From Planctomycetaceae bacterium (GTDB lineage: Bacteria > Planctomycetota > Planctomycetia > Pirellulales > Thermoguttaceae), in NCBI GenBank assembly GCA_031266315.1, contig JAISBG010000671.1:1-7523 (forward strand): a DNA stretch of 7,523 nucleotides. Direction: 5' to 3'. The notes under the pieces are model-generated. The model did no database searches. It saw only the letters and a list, made by a program, of their open reading frames with translations, and had not been told where the DNA came from. The position numbers and the translations under genes are program-made. Shown here piece by piece: positions 6,541 to 7,523 of the stretch (its first letter is position 1; each line of letters starts with the position of its first letter).

Positions 6541-7065
6541 CTAGGCAACTCGATCGACAAAACCACCGCCGGAAGAATGTTCTTCTTTTCCTTTTTGCGG
6601 TTTGTAAGTCGTTTTTCCTTGACCGCGAGTTTCGATAATTTCCAAAATCTGGGTAAGATGAATCAGTGATTTTTGCGAAACCGTCCAATTCGCTAAAGCA
6701 AGATAACGAATTTGCCGGTTGCGGTTGTGTGCGGCATTGACTAACATTCGCCACTCACGCGGTTTCGGGAATATCTGCTCACAAAGCATCTGTATCGAAT
6801 CAACCTCGTGTCCCTGTTTTTGGGCAGATTCCAAAATCTTTTTCCGATGATCCAAAGATTGTTGCAACAAAATCAGTGTGTGTGCCTCTTCAGTGGTTAT
6901 TGCTGCAAGAGATTCTTTGTCCGGTTTCACCAGAAGTGCCTGCTTTTTCGTCAAAATATCCAGAATTTTCTCCTGTACTGTTGCGAGTTGGCTCAAAAAT
7001 ACAATAATTTCGTGTTCAATTTCCATTTCAAATTCCGATTTTGTTGAGTTGTAATACTTTGCCAT
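6541..7065 (-). CDS. flgN: FlgN-like flagellar export chaperone
   Basis: A 174-residue soluble, largely alpha-helical protein. It has the FlgN pattern: a long N-terminal coiled-coil region (about 10-40), an acidic Glu-containing helix after KPDKESLAAITTEE, then LDHRKKILESAQKQG, a central LVNAAHNRNRQIRYLA segment corresponding to the conserved Asn-rich helix, and a Gly-rich C-terminal tail ending GGGFVDRVA like the family's terminal (L)DRxA. FlgN binds the hook-filament junction proteins FlgK and FlgL in the cytoplasm and delivers them to the flagellar export apparatus. The assignment rests on pattern, not alignment. No other flagellar gene is in the window, so the gene is an orphan here. The ATG at 7065 is chosen over a TTG two codons upstream (7071); a later ATG at 7026 would also keep most of the domain. 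No Shine-Dalgarno is visible. Confidence 0.72.
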   Translation of the reverse strand: MAKYYNSTKSEFEMEIEHEIIVFLSQLATVQEKILDILTKKQALLVKPDKESLAAITTEEAHTLILLQQSLDHRKKILESAQKQGHEVDSIQMLCEQIFPKPREWRMLVNAAHNRNRQIRYLALANWTVSQKSLIHLTQILEIIETRGQGKTTYKPQKGKEEHSSGGGFVDRVA

Positions 7066-7107
7066 TATCAATTGAAATTGCCGCTATTAACCGCCAAAAC
7101 AACGCGA

Positions 7108-7136
7108 ATCTTAACAATCCATCTATGTACCGTCAA
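7108..7136 (-). promoter_or_regulatory. flgN promoter (sigma-70 type)
   Basis: On the minus strand, TTGACG (7136-7131), a 17-base spacer and TAAGAT (7113-7108) predict a start near 7101 and a leader of about 36 bases. The housekeeping-type match suggests the gene is not driven by a sigma-28 or sigma-54 flagellar promoter, as far as sequence shows. Confidence 0.65.
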
Positions 7137-7220
7137 GAGCAAAATGACAGAAAATTTTGTTTTTAAAAGGGGTTACCGATTGGAGTCAATACAGTTTGCC
7201 GTCGTAAATCTGATTCACTA

Positions 7221-7256
7221 TCGGCTAACGCCGATGTGACCTTTCAGCGAAAGGTC
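7221..7256. repeat. Two adjacent hairpins
   Basis: TCGGC-TAAC-GCCGA (7221-7234) is followed three bases later by an 8-bp hairpin with arms GACCTTTC and GAAAGGTC around loop AGC (7238-7256). The second shares the words CTTTCAG and GGTCGC with the left-end palindromes at 11-91 and has the same 3-base loop size, suggesting one family of short palindromic elements. Confidence 0.65.
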
Positions 7257-7260
7257 GCCC

Positions 7261-7290
7261 ACCTTGTGATTGCCTACCTTATGATTGCCT
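7261..7290. repeat. 15-bp tandem repeat, two units
   Basis: Two back-to-back units, ACCTTGTGATTGCCT (7261-7275) and ACCTTATGATTGCCT (7276-7290), differ at one base. They directly follow the hairpin pair in non-coding DNA. Confidence 0.85.
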
Positions 7291-7334
7291 GCTTTTGACG
7301 AAAATTCCGCTGAAATAATTACGTTTTTTTAACC

Positions 7335-7362
7335 AGCCGCCGCAACGCAACGGGTTGCGGCT
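7335..7362. repeat. GC-rich inverted repeat
   Basis: GCCGCAAC (7339-7346) pairs with GTTGCGGC (7354-7361) around a 7-base loop; an alternative pairing uses AGCCGC (7335-7340) and GCGGCT (7357-7362). It stands out from the AT-rich surroundings and lies just upstream of the promoter at 7365-7393. It is probably another short interspersed palindrome. The stretch 7137-7220 shows no convincing gene. Confidence 0.6.
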
Positions 7363-7364
7363 AC

Positions 7365-7393
7365 TTGCAACCGGTTTCTTTTTCTTGTAATAT
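7365..7393 (+). promoter_or_regulatory. Promoter of the right-edge gene (sigma-70 type)
   Basis: TTGCAA (7365-7370), a 17-base spacer and TAATAT (7388-7393) predict a start near 7400 and a leader of about 59 bases before the ATG at 7459. Two copies of the palindrome AACCGGTT (7369-7376 and 7400-7407) flank the -10 element and could be operator sites. Confidence 0.6.
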
Positions 7394-7447
7394 TATCGGA
7401 ACCGGTTGTGTTTTCCGGAACGATTTACTGTTTGACAAGTTATTTTC

Positions 7448-7453
7448 AGGAGA
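7448..7453 (+). promoter_or_regulatory. Shine-Dalgarno site AGGAGA
   Basis: AGGAGA lies five bases before the ATG at 7459. It is the only strong Shine-Dalgarno seen before any gene in this window and fixes the start of the truncated right-edge gene. Confidence 0.75.
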
Positions 7454-7458
7454 ATCCC

Positions 7459-7523
7459 ATGAGAAATTTGATGAATGTTTTGATGTTGTTTCTTGTTTTG
7501 ACAACAGTTCGTGTGTTCGGGCA
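7459..7523 (+). CDS. Secreted or membrane protein, N-terminus only (truncated by window edge)
   Basis: Only 21 complete codons are in view: MRNLMNVLMLFLVLTTVRVF and a Gly. A basic Arg near the start, a hydrophobic run of about 12 residues and small or polar residues after it make a signal peptide or membrane anchor. The strong ribosome binding site and the promoter at 7365-7393 support it as a real gene. Nothing about its function can be said. Confidence 0.75.
   Translation, partial: MRNLMNVLMLFLVLTTVRVFG

Noticed and set aside
6375..6566. Minus-strand 63-residue ORF containing [11 protein letters not shown]
   Set aside because: The RIRTCDL-type string is the familiar false translation of the antisense of a tRNA T arm (the GGTTCGAATCC region at 6447-6457). 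It is not a protein gene.
7144..7239. 31-codon plus-strand ORF starting MTENFVFKRGYR
   Set aside because: It is short, has only a weak purine stretch upstream, ends inside a palindromic repeat and overlaps the flgN upstream region. Not enough to call a gene.

Overview
The window looks like a chromosomal stretch from a bacterium of the Planctomycetota. The best single clue is a gene remnant with the DUF1559-type prepilin N-terminus ([15 protein letters not shown] ... LLPAVQAA ... MQCTNKLKQ ... LHNYHD), a family massively expanded in that phylum. A large secreted VIT/VWA/TPR/DUF2135-like protein and mostly Shine-Dalgarno-free starts fit the same placement. The sequence is AT-leaning, so it is probably not one of the classical GC-rich marine or soil planctomycetes. 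The species cannot be named from sequence alone.

Layout. Positions 1-355 are gene-free and hold three short perfect palindromes (11-91). A 1049-residue exported VIT/VWA protein is encoded on the minus strand (356-3505), preceded by a 281-bp AT-rich gap. Upstream of it, also on the minus strand, is prolyl-tRNA synthetase (proS, best start 5586). Its near-consensus promoter lies inside what naive ORF calling would take as an N-terminal extension. A 6-carboxy/6-pyruvoyl-tetrahydropterin synthase-like gene (queD family, 5780-6199, plus strand) diverges from proS, with its own promoter. The 340 bp between the convergent queD and flgN genes hold a decayed DUF1559 prepilin start, the 3' half of a tRNA (probably tRNA-Val with anticodon CAC) joined to it, and a long imperfect inverted repeat that starts at the base after the tRNA end. 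A FlgN-like flagellar chaperone gene follows (6541-7065, minus) with a clear promoter. Positions 7072-7458 hold more palindromes, a 15-bp tandem repeat, and a promoter and ribosome binding site for a secreted protein that runs off the right edge.

Function. These are mainly unlinked single-gene units: translation (proS), pterin/queuosine chemistry (queD), flagellar assembly (flgN) and an envelope or exported protein of unknown role (VIT/VWA). I see no coherent new multi-gene system. The parts most worth a second look are the tRNA/prepilin junction at 6205-6529, the two palindrome-rich intergenic regions, and the unusual C-terminus of the VIT/VWA protein.
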